DNA from: Enterococcus cecorum
Lineage (GTDB): Bacteria > Bacillota > Bacilli > Lactobacillales > Enterococcaceae
DNA: 63,768 nucleotides
Reading direction: 5' to 3'
Assembly (NCBI RefSeq): GCF_023221775.1
Contig: NZ_JAKUDS010000012.1
Coordinates: forward strand, 1 to 63,768
Program-made: the position numbers and the translations under genes
Notes under the pieces: model-generated
Told to the model about the DNA's origin: nothing
Seen by the model: the letters and a program-made list of their open reading frames with translations, nothing else
The model's database searches: none
Part shown: positions 16,353-26,929 of the stretch, piece by piece
Position numbering within the stretch: the stretch's first letter is position 1
Layout of the letters: every line of letters begins with the position of its first letter

Positions 16353-18074
16353 TTATTTCGTTTTCACCCAAGCTTTGACTTTTTCCGGATTGGCTTTGAT
16401 CCAATCTTTTGCTGCTTGCTTTGGCTCTTTGCCATTTTGAATAGCCAACATGACGCTTTCCATATCTTTCGTACTCCAATGGAAATTATCTAAAATTTGA
16501 TTTGCTTTTTGATGTTCTTTGGCAAAACCTTTACTTGTCATTGTATGAATTTCTTCAGTTGAACCCATACTCTTCTTATCATCTTTTAGGTATTTCAAAT
16601 CATATTTGGCAAACATCCAATGTGGAGACCAACCTGTAATGACAATGTCTTCTTTATTTTTAATTGCTTTATCTAAGGCCACGACCATTGCACCTGATGA
16701 AGAAGTCTCTACTTGCCAATCACTTAAATTATCATAAGTTTTGACGGTCTTCTTAGCACCAGCAACAACTCCAGCACCTGGCTCGATTCCGGTAATCTTC
16801 TTACCAGCTTCATCGGATAAATCGCTAATGGCATCGACTTTCATATAACTAGGAACAACTAATCCCACTTTTGCTCCTTTTAAATTGGCACCTAAATCCA
16901 CCAATTGATCTTTATATTTTTTATATTGGCTCGCATGGGTGTTTGGTAACCACGCTGCCACCATCGCATCAGCACGTTTATTGGCCACTGCTTCCCACAT
17001 GACAGCATTATCTAGTGGAGTCATTTCTACTTGATACCCTTCATCTTCAAGCACTTGTGCAATCACATTCGTTGAAGCCACCTCGGTATCCCATTGAACA
17101 TAAGCTAAGCGAATCGTTTCTTTACTTTGCGTACCTAAGACCACATTTTGGACAATGGCCCCGATTGCTAGAACAGCTAAAACGGCTGATGTTAAAGCAA
17201 TTTTTTGTTTTCTAGGCATTTTTTTGTGGGCATGTTGTTTTTCACGGTTCGTATATTGGATAAAGCGGTCAATCATAATCGCTAAAATAACCAATGCCAA
17301 TCCGCTGACAAAACCACTACCGATATCAGCTTTTTGTAAGGCTGCCAAGACATTACGCCCAAGACCAGGCGCACCGATCATTGAAGCTGTAACAACCATT
17401 GATAAAGCTAGCATTGTCGTTTGATTGACCCCAGCTAAAATCGTCTTTTTCGCTAAAGGTAATTCTAACTTCAATAATTTTTGCCAAGCGGTGCCCCCAA
17501 ATGAATCTGAAGCTTCCACTAGTTCTGTTGGAATTTGTTTAATCCCTAAATGTGTGAAACGTACAGTAGGTGGTAAAGCGAAAATTACTGAAGCGAAGAC
17601 CCCTGGCACCATCCCGATACCAAAGAACGCCACGGCTGGAATTAAATACACAAAACTTGGCATACTTTGCATAAAGTCTAAAATAGGGGTTAATACTTTT
17701 CTGACCGTCTCACTTTTTGCCATCCAAATACCTAGTGGCACCCCGATAACAATCGAAATCACACTAGCTACTAACACCAATGTAGTCGTTTGTAATAGTG
17801 CATCCCATAGACCTTGGTTAGCAATAAAAACTAATCCTAAAAAGGTAAAAATCGGTAAACCTTTTTTCTTGTTCGTAATGATATAAGCGATCACCGTCAG
17901 TAACACAATCCACACTGGAATAGGTACTAAACCTAATATTCCCGTAATTGTGTCCATCACTTTTTGACCGATAGTTTGTAATAAGTTAAAAAGCCCAGAA
18001 AAATGAACCGTCAACCAGTCCGTCAACTGCTCTATTACTTTAGCAACGGGCCATGTATTTGTTAAATTATCCAT
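16353..18074 (-). CDS. opuABC: Glycine betaine ABC transporter, permease fused to substrate-binding protein
   Basis: Osmoprotectant importer. 573 residues from the ATG at 18074, which has AGAGGAAG 6 nt upstream and overlaps the ATPase gene by 8 bp. Residues about 20-285 are a BPD-type permease with six or more helices ([20 protein letters not shown] is the coupling loop). A further helix at about 295-315 tethers the OpuAC-type binding domain (about 320-570), with the Trp residues of the betaine cage in [13 protein letters not shown] and GWSPHWMF. The fused layout is typical of lactococci and enterococci. Confidence 0.95.
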   Translation of the reverse strand: MDNLTNTWPVAKVIEQLTDWLTVHFSGLFNLLQTIGQKVMDTITGILGLVPIPVWIVLLTVIAYIITNKKKGLPIFTFLGLVFIANQGLWDALLQTTTLVLVASVISIVIGVPLGIWMAKSETVRKVLTPILDFMQSMPSFVYLIPAVAFFGIGMVPGVFASVIFALPPTVRFTHLGIKQIPTELVEASDSFGGTAWQKLLKLELPLAKKTILAGVNQTTMLALSMVVTASMIGAPGLGRNVLAALQKADIGSGFVSGLALVILAIMIDRFIQYTNREKQHAHKKMPRKQKIALTSAVLAVLAIGAIVQNVVLGTQSKETIRLAYVQWDTEVASTNVIAQVLEDEGYQVEMTPLDNAVMWEAVANKRADAMVAAWLPNTHASQYKKYKDQLVDLGANLKGAKVGLVVPSYMKVDAISDLSDEAGKKITGIEPGAGVVAGAKKTVKTYDNLSDWQVETSSSGAMVVALDKAIKNKEDIVITGWSPHWMFAKYDLKYLKDDKKSMGSTEEIHTMTSKGFAKEHQKANQILDNFHWSTKDMESVMLAIQNGKEPKQAAKDWIKANPEKVKAWVKTK

Positions 18075-19266
18075 TGACAACTTCCTCTCCTTGCTGTGTT
18101 TCCGCTAATGCTTCAATGACCGAACCACGAATGACTACTCCTAAAACTTTACCATTTTCGATAACTGCTAAAGGTGTCTTGGCATCATATAAAACATTAA
18201 AAATATCGGTAACCAACATATCTTTATCAATCGTTGGCATCTGTTCATCAAGTACTTCTTGTAAACTTAATTTCTCATTTCTTGCTCTTAATGCGGCGTC
18301 GGCAGTAATAATTCCTTTTAATTGACGTTTGCGATCGACTGCGACTAGCATACTAATTTCTTCTTTACGCATACGATTTAAAGCAACATTTGGACCATCT
18401 AATTCAATATTGGTCGTAATCGCTGGGACCATAATGTTTTGGGCCGTTAATACTTTGGTGCGGTCCACATCTTCCACAAACTCGCGAACAAATTGATTTG
18501 CTGGATTGGTTAAGATTTCTTCACCAGTACCTATTTGCATAATTTTCCCATCTTTCATCAAAGCAATTCGGTCGCCAATTCGTAAAGCCTCATTTAAATC
18601 ATGGGTGATGAAAATAATTGTACGTTTTTCTCTCGCTTGTAAATCCAACAATTCATCTTGCATTTCACGACGGATTAATGGGTCTAATGCAGAGAAAGCT
18701 TCGTCCATCAATAAAATTTCTGGATCGTTAGCTAAGGCGCGAGCTAGACCTACACGCTGTTGCATCCCACCTGATAATTGTTCTGGATATTGATCAGCAA
18801 AATCCAAAAGCCCCGCATTGTCCAACGCTTTTTTTGCTCTTTTTTCGCGTTCTTCTTTAGTAACACCTTTAATTTCCAAACCATATTCGACATTTTCTAA
18901 AATCGTGCGGTGTGGGAATAATCCAAAACTTTGGAAGACCATATTAATTTTGTGACGGCGAACTTCTCGTAAACCTTCTTTATCTAATTTGGCAATATCT
19001 TGGCCGTCAATAAAAATCTGACCATCAGTTGGTTCAATTAAACGATTCAGCAAACGAATCAACGTTGACTTCCCGCTACCAGATAATCCCATGACAACGA
19101 AAATCTCACCTTCATTTACTTGAAAGTTTGCATCATAGACCCCGACAGTTGCGCCAGTCTTGGCTAAAATTTCCTTTTTACTTTTATTTTCAGTAATCAT
19201 ATTTAACGCTTGATGGGTTTTGCGCCCAAATATTTTCGTTAAATGCTTAACTTCTAATTTACTCAT
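18067..19266 (-). CDS. opuAA: Glycine betaine ABC transporter ATP-binding protein
   Basis: 399 residues. Walker [10 protein letters not shown], signature [15 protein letters not shown], Walker [12 protein letters not shown] and switch His in FITHD are intact. Residues about 280-390 are two CBS domains, the ionic-strength sensor of OpuA. Powers the fused permease encoded directly downstream. Has its own sigma-A promoter and is unrelated to motility despite sitting between two flagellar operons. Confidence 0.95.
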   Translation of the reverse strand: MSKLEVKHLTKIFGRKTHQALNMITENKSKKEILAKTGATVGVYDANFQVNEGEIFVVMGLSGSGKSTLIRLLNRLIEPTDGQIFIDGQDIAKLDKEGLREVRRHKINMVFQSFGLFPHRTILENVEYGLEIKGVTKEEREKRAKKALDNAGLLDFADQYPEQLSGGMQQRVGLARALANDPEILLMDEAFSALDPLIRREMQDELLDLQAREKRTIIFITHDLNEALRIGDRIALMKDGKIMQIGTGEEILTNPANQFVREFVEDVDRTKVLTAQNIMVPAITTNIELDGPNVALNRMRKEEISMLVAVDRKRQLKGIITADAALRARNEKLSLQEVLDEQMPTIDKDMLVTDIFNVLYDAKTPLAVIENGKVLGVVIRGSVIEALAETQQGEEVVNG

Positions 19267-19305
19267 TCATTTCCCTTCTTTCTGATTTCTCTAAGTGACT
19301 ACTTA

Positions 19306-19334
19306 ATAATACCATTGTATTGTCACTTTGTCAA
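19306..19334 (-). promoter_or_regulatory. Sigma-A promoter of opuA
   Basis: Minus strand TTGACA, 17 nt, TATTAT. The spacer carries a second TGACA, possibly a tandem -35 or a regulator site. Confidence 0.75.
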
Positions 19335-19354
19335 AAAGGATGCTTTTATTGATT

Positions 19355-19408
19355 GAACGCAAAAAAAGCATGAACTCAGCCTTAGCCGTTATTCATGCTT
19401 CTTTTTTT
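19355..19408 (-). terminator. Terminator of the 28-kb flagellar/chemotaxis operon
   Basis: AAAAAAAGCATGAA (19361-19374) pairs with TTCATGCT-TTTTTT (19392-19406), followed on the minus strand by a run of seven T. It directly follows the fliY stop codon. Confidence 0.88.
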
Positions 19409-20525
19409 ATTTATTTAAATTTGAAATTCTTTGCTTTTGAGATAATATATTAGTAATTCGAACACCAAAATTTTCATTAATTACAACTACTTCTCCAGTA
19501 GCAATCAGCTTACCATTTAACAATATTTCTAATGGTTCTTCTGTCAGTTTATCAAGTTCAACAACCGAACCCGTACTTAATGAAAGAATTTCTTTAATTG
19601 TACGTTTACTTCGACCTAATACAACACTCAAGTCAAGCGGTACATCTAAAATTAAATCTAAATTATCTCCATCCATTGTTTGTTCTGAGGTTAAAGTTTG
19701 AAATTCTGGACGACTATATTCTATTGTCGGCTGTGGAGCAACTGTAGTACTTTGGACAGTAGTTTGCACCACCTGTGGCTGTGGAGTTGGCTGAGGTGTT
19801 GAATCAACTGGAGGCTGAACCTCAACAGGTGTGTTTGTAACAACTTTGGCCTCATCAGCAAGCATTGCCTTTTCGATATCATGTACAACATCTTCACTAA
19901 AGATTTGCATGATTTCACTTTCAATTACACCTTCAACGCTTAAATCAAACGAAATCTTGTAAATATCATCTTCTGGTTTAATCGACTCTGTTTGAATCGT
20001 CATTCCTTCTTTCCACAATTTCACATTCGGTGGATAAATATCTACTTTTCGATTCGTCATTGTCGCCATTGAAGTTGAGGCAGAACCTATCATTTGATTC
20101 ATCGCTTCAGCAACGGCACTTAATTCTAACTCCGTAAATTCCTGACTAGTAGGATTACCTTCACCGCCCATCATTAAGTCTGCAATAACAACGGCATCCC
20201 TTACTTCCAAAAGCATTAAATTGGTACCTAATAAGCCTTCTTTAAATTCTACAGTAGTGGCAACTTTTGGAGCAGCTAAACTATCTAAAATTTCCTGAAA
20301 CTTTACTTTCGACACGCGAGGAGTTGTAATACTTACCCGTCGATTCAAAATAGATGAAAGCGCAGTTGCAGCTTGAGACATAGAAATATTTCCAACTTCA
20401 CCAATAATATCAAATAAAAGTTGTTGTTCTTCGCTTACTTTTTCTATCGGTACTTCTTGAGGCTCGTTTACTACTCCTCCATTTAACAAAGCATCGATTT
20501 CTGCTTGTGAAAGACTATCACTCAT
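19407..20525 (-). CDS. fliY: Flagellar switch protein FliY (FliN with CheC-like phosphatase domain)
   Basis: 372 residues. The N-terminus LSQAEIDALLNGG matches the CheY-P-binding peptide. Residues about 35-200 are a CheC-like domain with both phosphatase signatures (EVGNISMSQAATALSS and EAMNQMIGSASTSM). A Pro/Gln/Thr linker (about 220-265) leads to the FliN/SpoA domain (about 285-365). In Bacillus this protein forms the C-ring base and dephosphorylates CheY-P. Last gene of the operon, 1 bp after fliM. Confidence 0.95.
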   Translation of the reverse strand: MSDSLSQAEIDALLNGGVVNEPQEVPIEKVSEEQQLLFDIIGEVGNISMSQAATALSSILNRRVSITTPRVSKVKFQEILDSLAAPKVATTVEFKEGLLGTNLMLLEVRDAVVIADLMMGGEGNPTSQEFTELELSAVAEAMNQMIGSASTSMATMTNRKVDIYPPNVKLWKEGMTIQTESIKPEDDIYKISFDLSVEGVIESEIMQIFSEDVVHDIEKAMLADEAKVVTNTPVEVQPPVDSTPQPTPQPQVVQTTVQSTTVAPQPTIEYSRPEFQTLTSEQTMDGDNLDLILDVPLDLSVVLGRSKRTIKEILSLSTGSVVELDKLTEEPLEILLNGKLIATGEVVVINENFGVRITNILSQKQRISNLNK

Positions 20526-20526
20526 A

Positions 20527-21546
20527 TTAACTCTCTCCTTCTAACTGATCAATTAATTCAACAGCCAAATAATCATCTTTCTTTCCTGGTTTAACACGAA
20601 AATATGGCTTACCAGCAATATAGCTATCCAATGGATCAGTAATTTTACGATCTAGCTTGATGATATCGCCTGGCATCAATTGTAGAAATTCAGAGAGGTT
20701 CATATGAGCATTTCCTAGTTGCACTTCCATCTCTAACTCCACATTATTTAAACTCTTTTGTAAAGATTCACTATCATCTTCATTTTCATTTCTGTTTGCA
20801 TCAAACCAATTACGGATACTTAATTTATCAATCATTCCTTCAAAGAATACATATGGAATACATAAATTGACAAAACTATCAACCTCAAATATTTTAAAAT
20901 TAAACGTAATTAATGTAATCGGCTCATTAGGTGACATTGACTGAAGTAACTGTGGATTAGTATCTAGCGACTCTAAAGTACAATCTAATTCCACAATTTC
21001 ACGCCAAGAAATTTGAAATGTATCAATCAACAATTCGACAACTTCGGTTAAAATTGAAAGTTCGATGTCTGTAAAAGATTTCTTGTCTAAATCTTCAAAA
21101 ATGGATTCATCTTTTTCCTTACGAGTTAAAATAACATCTAACCCACCACATAACAACTCAATGAATAGCGTAGCCAGTTGCGGATTAATTTCCAAAATCT
21201 GCAAACCATTCATTGGTTTAGATTGCATAACACCTAAAAGTGTAAATTTTGGAATTGAATGAATAAACTCATCATAACTTATTTGCTCAATTGCTGCCAC
21301 TTGCATCATCGCATTTGTTCTTAACTTAGTAGATAATGCTGTACTGGCCATCTTTGCATAGTCTTCGAAAATCATATGCAAAGTATTAATATATTCTTTA
21401 GAGAGCTTGATTGGCCTTCTGAAGTCGTATTTTTTAGCTTTGATTTGTTCGTCAGCTTTTTCCGCTACAACCTCCTCAATAATCTCACCGTTATTCATGG
21501 CCGATAAAAGCATATCTATTTCTTGTTGTGATAATACTTGATCCAC
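20527..21546 (-). CDS. fliM: Flagellar switch protein FliM
   Basis: 339 residues from a GTG start with TGGGGGAT upstream. N-terminal LSQQEIDMLLSAM is the CheY-P-binding segment; the middle is CheC-like without phosphatase residues; the C-terminus is a SpoA domain. Forms the C-ring wall between FliG and FliY. In Bacillus it sits after fliL, whereas here fliM-fliY have moved to the end of the operon. Confidence 0.95.
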   Translation of the reverse strand: MDQVLSQQEIDMLLSAMNNGEIIEEVVAEKADEQIKAKKYDFRRPIKLSKEYINTLHMIFEDYAKMASTALSTKLRTNAMMQVAAIEQISYDEFIHSIPKFTLLGVMQSKPMNGLQILEINPQLATLFIELLCGGLDVILTRKEKDESIFEDLDKKSFTDIELSILTEVVELLIDTFQISWREIVELDCTLESLDTNPQLLQSMSPNEPITLITFNFKIFEVDSFVNLCIPYVFFEGMIDKLSIRNWFDANRNENEDDSESLQKSLNNVELEMEVQLGNAHMNLSEFLQLMPGDIIKLDRKITDPLDSYIAGKPYFRVKPGKKDDYLAVELIDQLEGES

Positions 21547-21571
21547 CTAAATCCCCCATTTATTCATTACA

Positions 21572-21967
21572 TTATTCAAAAATTAGATGATTCACGTCAA
21601 TCACATTTGCTAAACGGTCTTTAAACTTAACAATTCCCGTATAGTAATCAAATTTTTCCGTTGCGTCTAATTGGATCTCCTCTTCTTGAATATCAATCAC
21701 TTCAATTACTTCTTCAATCAATAAACCTTTGCGCTCATCATTTTGCTTCATAATTAGTATATTCCGATTTTCAGCAATTGAGTTCATACCTATTAAACGT
21801 GAAAGATTGATAACTGTCAATACAGTTCCACGCAAATTAATCAATCCCTCTACCCAATAAGGAGCTAGAGGAACTGAAGTAATATTAACAGTATCAATCA
21901 CTTCTTCAACTGAATCAGCCGAGATTAAAAAATGCTGTTGATTCATTTGAAATAAAATCATTTGCAT
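21572..21967 (-). CDS. cheW: Chemotaxis coupling protein CheW
   Basis: 131 residues spanning one CheW/SH3-like domain: LISADSVEEVIDTVNITSVP, WVEGLINLRGTVLTVINL. Links receptors to CheA in the polar array. Located between cheY and fliM. Confidence 0.93.
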   Translation of the reverse strand: MQMILFQMNQQHFLISADSVEEVIDTVNITSVPLAPYWVEGLINLRGTVLTVINLSRLIGMNSIAENRNILIMKQNDERKGLLIEEVIEVIDIQEEEIQLDATEKFDYYTGIVKFKDRLANVIDVNHLIFE

Positions 21968-21987
21968 TTGTCATCCACTCCAAACTG

Positions 21988-22350
21988 TTAGCCCAAAACT
22001 TTTGTAATAGCGTTAATAACACGATCTGTATCGAACGGTTTTACAATAAAGTCTTTCGCACCAGATTTAATTGCATCCATAACCATACCTTGTTGTCCCA
22101 TCGCTGAACACATTATTACTTTTGCATTTGGATCATGCGCACGAATCATTTTTAAAGCTTCTAATCCATCAACATCAGGCATTGTGATATCCATAGTAAC
22201 TACATCTGGATTAGTTGCTTGATATTTTTCAAAAGCCTCTTGCCCATTTTGAGCTTCTCCAACAACTTCATATCCATTTTTTGTAAGAATATCTTTTAGT
22301 TTCATACGCATAAATACCGCATCGTCTACAATTAAAATTTTTCCACTCAT
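21988..22350 (-). CDS. cheY: Chemotaxis response regulator CheY
   Basis: 120-residue single receiver domain. KILIVDDAVFMR carries the acidic pair, VVTMDITMPD the phospho-accepting Asp, IMCSAMG the conserved Ser/Thr and FIVKPF the Lys. The ATG at 22350 is chosen because GAGAGGAG lies about 9 nt upstream; a TTG further out would precede it. Phosphorylated by CheA, it binds FliM/FliY to set motor direction. Confidence 0.97.
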   Translation of the reverse strand: MSGKILIVDDAVFMRMKLKDILTKNGYEVVGEAQNGQEAFEKYQATNPDVVTMDITMPDVDGLEALKMIRAHDPNAKVIMCSAMGQQGMVMDAIKSGAKDFIVKPFDTDRVINAITKVLG

Positions 22351-22364
22351 TATTATATCTCCTC

Positions 22365-22952
22365 TCAAATTCCTAGCGCTTCAAATATTTTTTCTATTCC
22401 GCCTTGTTGTGGAATAAAAAACAAGGAAGCATCTAACTTTTCTTGATCATAGAAAAATTCATTTCTAATAATCATAATATTATCATCATATTGATCTAGA
22501 GCCATATACATGCTACTTATAATTGCACCAAAATAATCATATTGAACAATTGGTAAAGCTGCAAATAATTGACGATCAATCAACTTGCCAATTGCACCTA
22601 AAAATGAATTGGCAATGATGTTAGTTAGTTCATTTAATGCTGACTGTTGGATTTCAGAATTATCAGTTTGTTCTCCAAGCATGAATTCTGTCATTTTGCG
22701 AGCAGAATCGTTTCCTAAAACAAATAAAAATACCCCTTGGACTTCTCCGATAATCTTGCTCACAATCGCATAAACTTCTTCATCTTCGTGAATGACTTGA
22801 TCATAAAGTTCTTGGTAGCTTAAAATATTGACATCGGGTACTTTCATATCAATTGTTTTATTCACCATCGTTGAAATACTAGTTGCAGCATTACCTCCGC
22901 CAATATTCATAACTTCCTTTAAAACATCCAATTGCATCTCAGTGTAACTCAT
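22365..22952 (-). CDS. cheC: CheY-P phosphatase CheC
   Basis: 195 residues from the ATG at 22952, which overlaps the cheA stop as ATGA and so is translationally coupled. Both active-site helices are present: EVMNIGGGNAATSIS and ELTNIIANSFLGAI, each with the E-x2-N signature. Acts with CheD in the Bacillus-type adaptation loop; no cheZ is present. Confidence 0.95.
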   Translation of the reverse strand: MSYTEMQLDVLKEVMNIGGGNAATSISTMVNKTIDMKVPDVNILSYQELYDQVIHEDEEVYAIVSKIIGEVQGVFLFVLGNDSARKMTEFMLGEQTDNSEIQQSALNELTNIIANSFLGAIGKLIDRQLFAALPIVQYDYFGAIISSMYMALDQYDDNIMIIRNEFFYDQEKLDASLFFIPQQGGIEKIFEALGI

Positions 22953-25033
22953 AACTCGTTCCTCACTTCGTTGCAAATGGTATTCACATCAAGAATTAAA
23001 GCAATTGAGCCATCGCCTAAGATAGTAGCACCTTGATACTTCTTAATTTGTTGAAGGATAGGATCAATTTTCTTGATAACTATTTCTTGTTGGCCAATAA
23101 GCTCATCTGCTAATATTCCATAATATTTTTGATCAATGCTTACAATGATAGCATAATGTTTTTTTGGCATTTCATCATTAATAGATAACAAATGATTCAT
23201 ACGAATAATTGGAATCATTTGTCCTTGAAACTCGTATACTTCATTCGTAAATGTTTTTTCAATTTTATCTTCATGAACCAATACTACTCGTTCAACAACA
23301 TCAAGTGGTATCGCAAAGGTTTCTGAACCCACCCTAACCATCAGGGCTTCAATAATTGAAAGAGTTAATGGTAACTTAATAATAAATGTCGTTCCTTCAT
23401 TAACTACACTACGGAGTTCAATTGTTCCGCCTAGTGCATGAATTTTTGATTGGACTGCATCCATTCCTACCCCACGACCAGAGATATTAGTTATTTCTTT
23501 AGCAGTTGAAAAACCTGGATGAAAAATTAATTTTTGCACTTCTTCATCACTTAAACCGGTAGTAGACAATCCTTTACGTGCAGCACTTTCACGGATTATT
23601 TCTGGATTCAAACCTTTTCCATCATCACTAATCGTAATAATAACTTGATTTCCTTCTTGGTAAGCAATTAAATGAATCTTCCCACGTCTTGATTTGCCTA
23701 ATTGTTCTCTAACTTCTGGCGCTTCAATTCCATGGTCCACTGAGTTACGCAATATATGCACGAGTGGTTCACTTAATTCAGAAACCACGGTCTTGTCTAA
23801 TTCTGTCTCTTCTCCTTCAATGATTAAATCCATTTCTTTATTTAATTCATTGGACAAATCTCGAACCATTCGAGGAAATCTGCTGAATACAACATTTACT
23901 TGTTGCATTCGAATTTTTAAAACCAATTCTTGTAATTCAGAAGTTAATCGAGAAACTTGTTCAAGTGAGTCCTTAATTTCTGTTAAGTGTGCTCGATTAC
24001 TTACATCTTCAAGTTGATTTCTATAGACAACCAGTTCAGATACTAAATTTAAAAATAAATCTAAACGAGATAAATCTACACGAATAGATTGATTTTTATG
24101 ATTATTGTTGTGATGTACTGTATTCGCTGTTACTTTTTGTGTCTCAGATGGTTTCGTTTCATCTGTTGCTACTAGTTTATTTTCTTGATTGTCGACTGGT
24201 TTATTAGTAGCATTTTCTAATATTACCTCTTGAGATTTCATTTGATCGGCTTCTTGATTGAAAGGTTTAATTACAACACTATCAATTTCACTATTGCCTA
24301 GGATATTTTCCTCTATCTCTTCTTGGCTCGCTTGTGAAATAAAAATAAATTGAAAATCTGTATCAAAATTTCCGTCTTCTAAATCCTCTGTCGAAGGTTC
24401 TGTGTGTAACAAGTCTCCCAAACCTTCTATTCTTTCCATAATCAGATAGACACGTGCCCCTTTCATTGCACAATCTTTATCTAATCTGACAGCTACACTA
24501 TATGCTTTATCTTCACCATCTAATTGTTCAATTACAGAGATATCCGCTTCTTCCAGATGTTCAAAAGAAACCGTCAATGCATTATGCTCTATTTTCTTTG
24601 ATAAATTATTTACATCATTACCTTCATTATTTTCATTTGACGCTCCTCCACTAGTTTCAAATTGACTTAAAGCAGATAATAAATCTTCAATTTGACTATG
24701 TTGAAGTTCTTTTTCTTCACGCAAATCCTCTACTAAACCGCCTAAACGATCTAAACATTTAAAAATAAGTGAAATTGCTTCACTTGTTACTGGCAATTTA
24801 CCAGATTTAAATAATTCAAAGATATTTTCCATTTTGTGAGTTAATTCTGTCATTACATCATAACCCATTGTAGCAGCCATCCCTTTTAAAGTATGAGCCG
24901 AACGGAAAATTTCATTTAATAAATTCATATCATCTGGATTACTCTCCAACTCTAAAATATTGTCGTTTAATTGTTGGAGATGATCGTCTGTTTCTTCAAA
25001 GAAGAGTGTACGATAAACACTATTATCATCCAT
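22949..25033 (-). CDS. cheA: Chemotaxis histidine kinase CheA
   Basis: 694 residues. P1 with phospho-His in SAHTLKGMAATMG (about residue 48); P2 (about 155-260) followed by a charged linker; P3 dimer helices (about 320-380); P4 kinase with N box LRNSVDHGIE, G1 SDDGKGLNPE and G2 GRGVGMDAV; P5 CheW-like domain at the C-terminus. Complete class. Phosphorylates CheY and CheB under receptor control. Confidence 0.97.
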   Translation of the reverse strand: MDDNSVYRTLFFEETDDHLQQLNDNILELESNPDDMNLLNEIFRSAHTLKGMAATMGYDVMTELTHKMENIFELFKSGKLPVTSEAISLIFKCLDRLGGLVEDLREEKELQHSQIEDLLSALSQFETSGGASNENNEGNDVNNLSKKIEHNALTVSFEHLEEADISVIEQLDGEDKAYSVAVRLDKDCAMKGARVYLIMERIEGLGDLLHTEPSTEDLEDGNFDTDFQFIFISQASQEEIEENILGNSEIDSVVIKPFNQEADQMKSQEVILENATNKPVDNQENKLVATDETKPSETQKVTANTVHHNNNHKNQSIRVDLSRLDLFLNLVSELVVYRNQLEDVSNRAHLTEIKDSLEQVSRLTSELQELVLKIRMQQVNVVFSRFPRMVRDLSNELNKEMDLIIEGEETELDKTVVSELSEPLVHILRNSVDHGIEAPEVREQLGKSRRGKIHLIAYQEGNQVIITISDDGKGLNPEIIRESAARKGLSTTGLSDEEVQKLIFHPGFSTAKEITNISGRGVGMDAVQSKIHALGGTIELRSVVNEGTTFIIKLPLTLSIIEALMVRVGSETFAIPLDVVERVVLVHEDKIEKTFTNEVYEFQGQMIPIIRMNHLLSINDEMPKKHYAIIVSIDQKYYGILADELIGQQEIVIKKIDPILQQIKKYQGATILGDGSIALILDVNTICNEVRNEL

Positions 25034-25054
25034 CAGACTGACTCCTTTCTAGAA

Positions 25055-25834
25055 TTAAGCCATCTTTTCATATATAAATGAATCAATTTTTCTTAATCCA
25101 AAGTTTTCGCAGTAATTAATTGTTTCAGTTGCCCCTGTAAACAGAATTCCTCCGGGAACCAATGCATTGGCGAACTTTTGATAGACTTCATCGCGTGCAT
25201 CATTTTTAAAATAAATCGTAACATTTCTACATACGATAATATTACAATTGGATTCATATCTATCCTTTAGCAAATCATGTTTTTTAAACATTACCATGCG
25301 TTTTATCTCAGGAGAAAGATGATATAACATTTTTTCATCCTTTGTAAAATACAATTGTTTCTCATTGCTTGGCAAATTTCTTATCTCGGAATCTTTATAT
25401 ATCCCTTCACGAGCTTTCATCAAAATAGTCTGATCGATATCAGTTGCAATTAATTGACTCGCACGTATATTATTTTTCTTTAGAAGCATTGCTAAAGTAT
25501 AAGGTTCTGCACCGATGGAACAAGCTGCACTCCAAATTTTAAGATTCCTATTTCCTTTAGATAAACGTATAAGATGTTTTTCAAACAAATCAAATAACTC
25601 TTTGTTCCGATAAAATTCAGTTACATTTATGGTAATATGTTCCAAAAATCTTTGTTTCGCTTCTCTATCACGTTCCATCAATTTAGCATAGTCTTCCAAC
25701 GTACGTACATTTTCGTTTTCCATAATATTTTGAATACGTCGCTGCATCTGCTTTTCTTTATATGCAGATAAATTAACACCTAATTTAGATTGAACCCATT
25801 GATTAAAAAATTCGAAATTCAAAGCCATTTCCAT
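25055..25834 (-). CDS. cheR: Chemoreceptor methyltransferase CheR
   Basis: About 259 residues. N-terminal helical domain, then a SAM-binding domain with WSAACSIGAEPYTLAM and ITINVTEFYRN. The start is ambiguous: GTG 25837, ATG 25834 (overlapping the cheB stop as TGATG) or ATG 25828; 25834 is used here. Adds methyl groups to receptor glutamates. Confidence 0.94.
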   Translation of the reverse strand: MEMALNFEFFNQWVQSKLGVNLSAYKEKQMQRRIQNIMENENVRTLEDYAKLMERDREAKQRFLEHITINVTEFYRNKELFDLFEKHLIRLSKGNRNLKIWSAACSIGAEPYTLAMLLKKNNIRASQLIATDIDQTILMKAREGIYKDSEIRNLPSNEKQLYFTKDEKMLYHLSPEIKRMVMFKKHDLLKDRYESNCNIIVCRNVTIYFKNDARDEVYQKFANALVPGGILFTGATETINYCENFGLRKIDSFIYEKMA

Positions 25835-26886
25835 CACCCTACAATTTGTTTTACTTTTTGCGCAATACTATCGATATCTAACACTTCATGTACAGCCCCT
25901 AAATCAACTGCATATTTAGGCATGCCATAAACAACGCAAGTTTCTTTATTTTGTGCAATATTATATCCACCTGCATTGGCTATTTGTTGCATTCCTTTGC
26001 CACCATCTCGACCCATTCCGGTGAGTAATACACCTACTAATTCATTTTTATAAACTTTTGCTGCTGACTCAAATAGATAGTCTACTGCTGGTCTAGTTCC
26101 GTGTAATTTAGGGTCCTGATTTAAATTAATGCGATTATTCTCGATGGTCATATGAAAATCACCAGGGCAAAGATAAACTTGATTTAAAATTCGCATTCCT
26201 TGTTGTGCCTCTACCACAGGTACCTTTGCTTCATCATTCAAACGTTTAGCAAAAGAAGTCGTAAATCCTTTTGGCATATGTTGTACAATAAAAACAGGAA
26301 TTCTCATATGTGGAGGAAGACTGGTAATTACCTTAATTAAAGCTTTAGGTCCGCCTGTCGATGCTCCAATCACTAATGCTTGTACTTTAGATGGCAAAAT
26401 ATTATTTCCAAATTTTATTTCTTTTTTCACAATTTCTGGTGTAGCTTTTTGAATCAGAGTTTGATTGTCGGTAGAAAAAGAATCTCGTCTTTTTTTTGGA
26501 AGATGCTGACTGTAAATGGTGACTAATTTTTCGTAAAATTCACGGGCCCATTCTTGACCAATCACCATGATATTTGTTGGTTTTTCAACAAAATCAGCCG
26601 CCCCTAATTCTAGTGCTTCAATTGTAACTTCTTTATTACTTAAAGCACTTAACATCACAACCGGAATATCGTATTTAGCTTTTATTTGTTTCAATGTCTC
26701 TATTCCATTTAAAATTGGCATTTCCACATCTAGTAAAATTAAATCCACAGGCTGATTGGTCAAAAGTTCCAATGCTTGTTTACCGTTCCTTGCTTGTAAA
26801 GAAACATTTACTTCTGGCATTTTTCCCAAAAGATCAGATATCACTTTTCTTAAAAATGCAGAATCATCTACAACCATTACATTCAT
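25834..26886 (-). CDS. cheB: Chemotaxis methylesterase/deamidase CheB
   Basis: 350 residues from the ATG at 26886 (TGGAGTG 5 nt upstream). Receiver domain at 1-120 with LILLDVEMP, linker with basic residues, and catalytic domain from about 165 with the Ser in GASTGGPKAL, His in VQHMPKGF and Asp in TGMGRDGG. Demethylates receptors after phosphorylation by CheA. Confidence 0.96.
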   Translation of the reverse strand: MNVMVVDDSAFLRKVISDLLGKMPEVNVSLQARNGKQALELLTNQPVDLILLDVEMPILNGIETLKQIKAKYDIPVVMLSALSNKEVTIEALELGAADFVEKPTNIMVIGQEWAREFYEKLVTIYSQHLPKKRRDSFSTDNQTLIQKATPEIVKKEIKFGNNILPSKVQALVIGASTGGPKALIKVITSLPPHMRIPVFIVQHMPKGFTTSFAKRLNDEAKVPVVEAQQGMRILNQVYLCPGDFHMTIENNRINLNQDPKLHGTRPAVDYLFESAAKVYKNELVGVLLTGMGRDGGKGMQQIANAGGYNIAQNKETCVVYGMPKYAVDLGAVHEVLDIDSIAQKVKQIVG

Positions 26887-26929
26887 AAAAACACTCCATA
26901 TCAAAAAACATCTTGTTTTTAGTTGTTAT

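Noticed and set aside
17155-17886. Long plus-strand frames opposite opuABC
   Set aside because: Antisense to a well-conserved permease, low-quality amino acid pattern, no ribosome site.
19721-19924. Gln/Leu-rich frame inside fliY
   Set aside because: Frame-shifted reading of the Pro/Gln linker of FliY.
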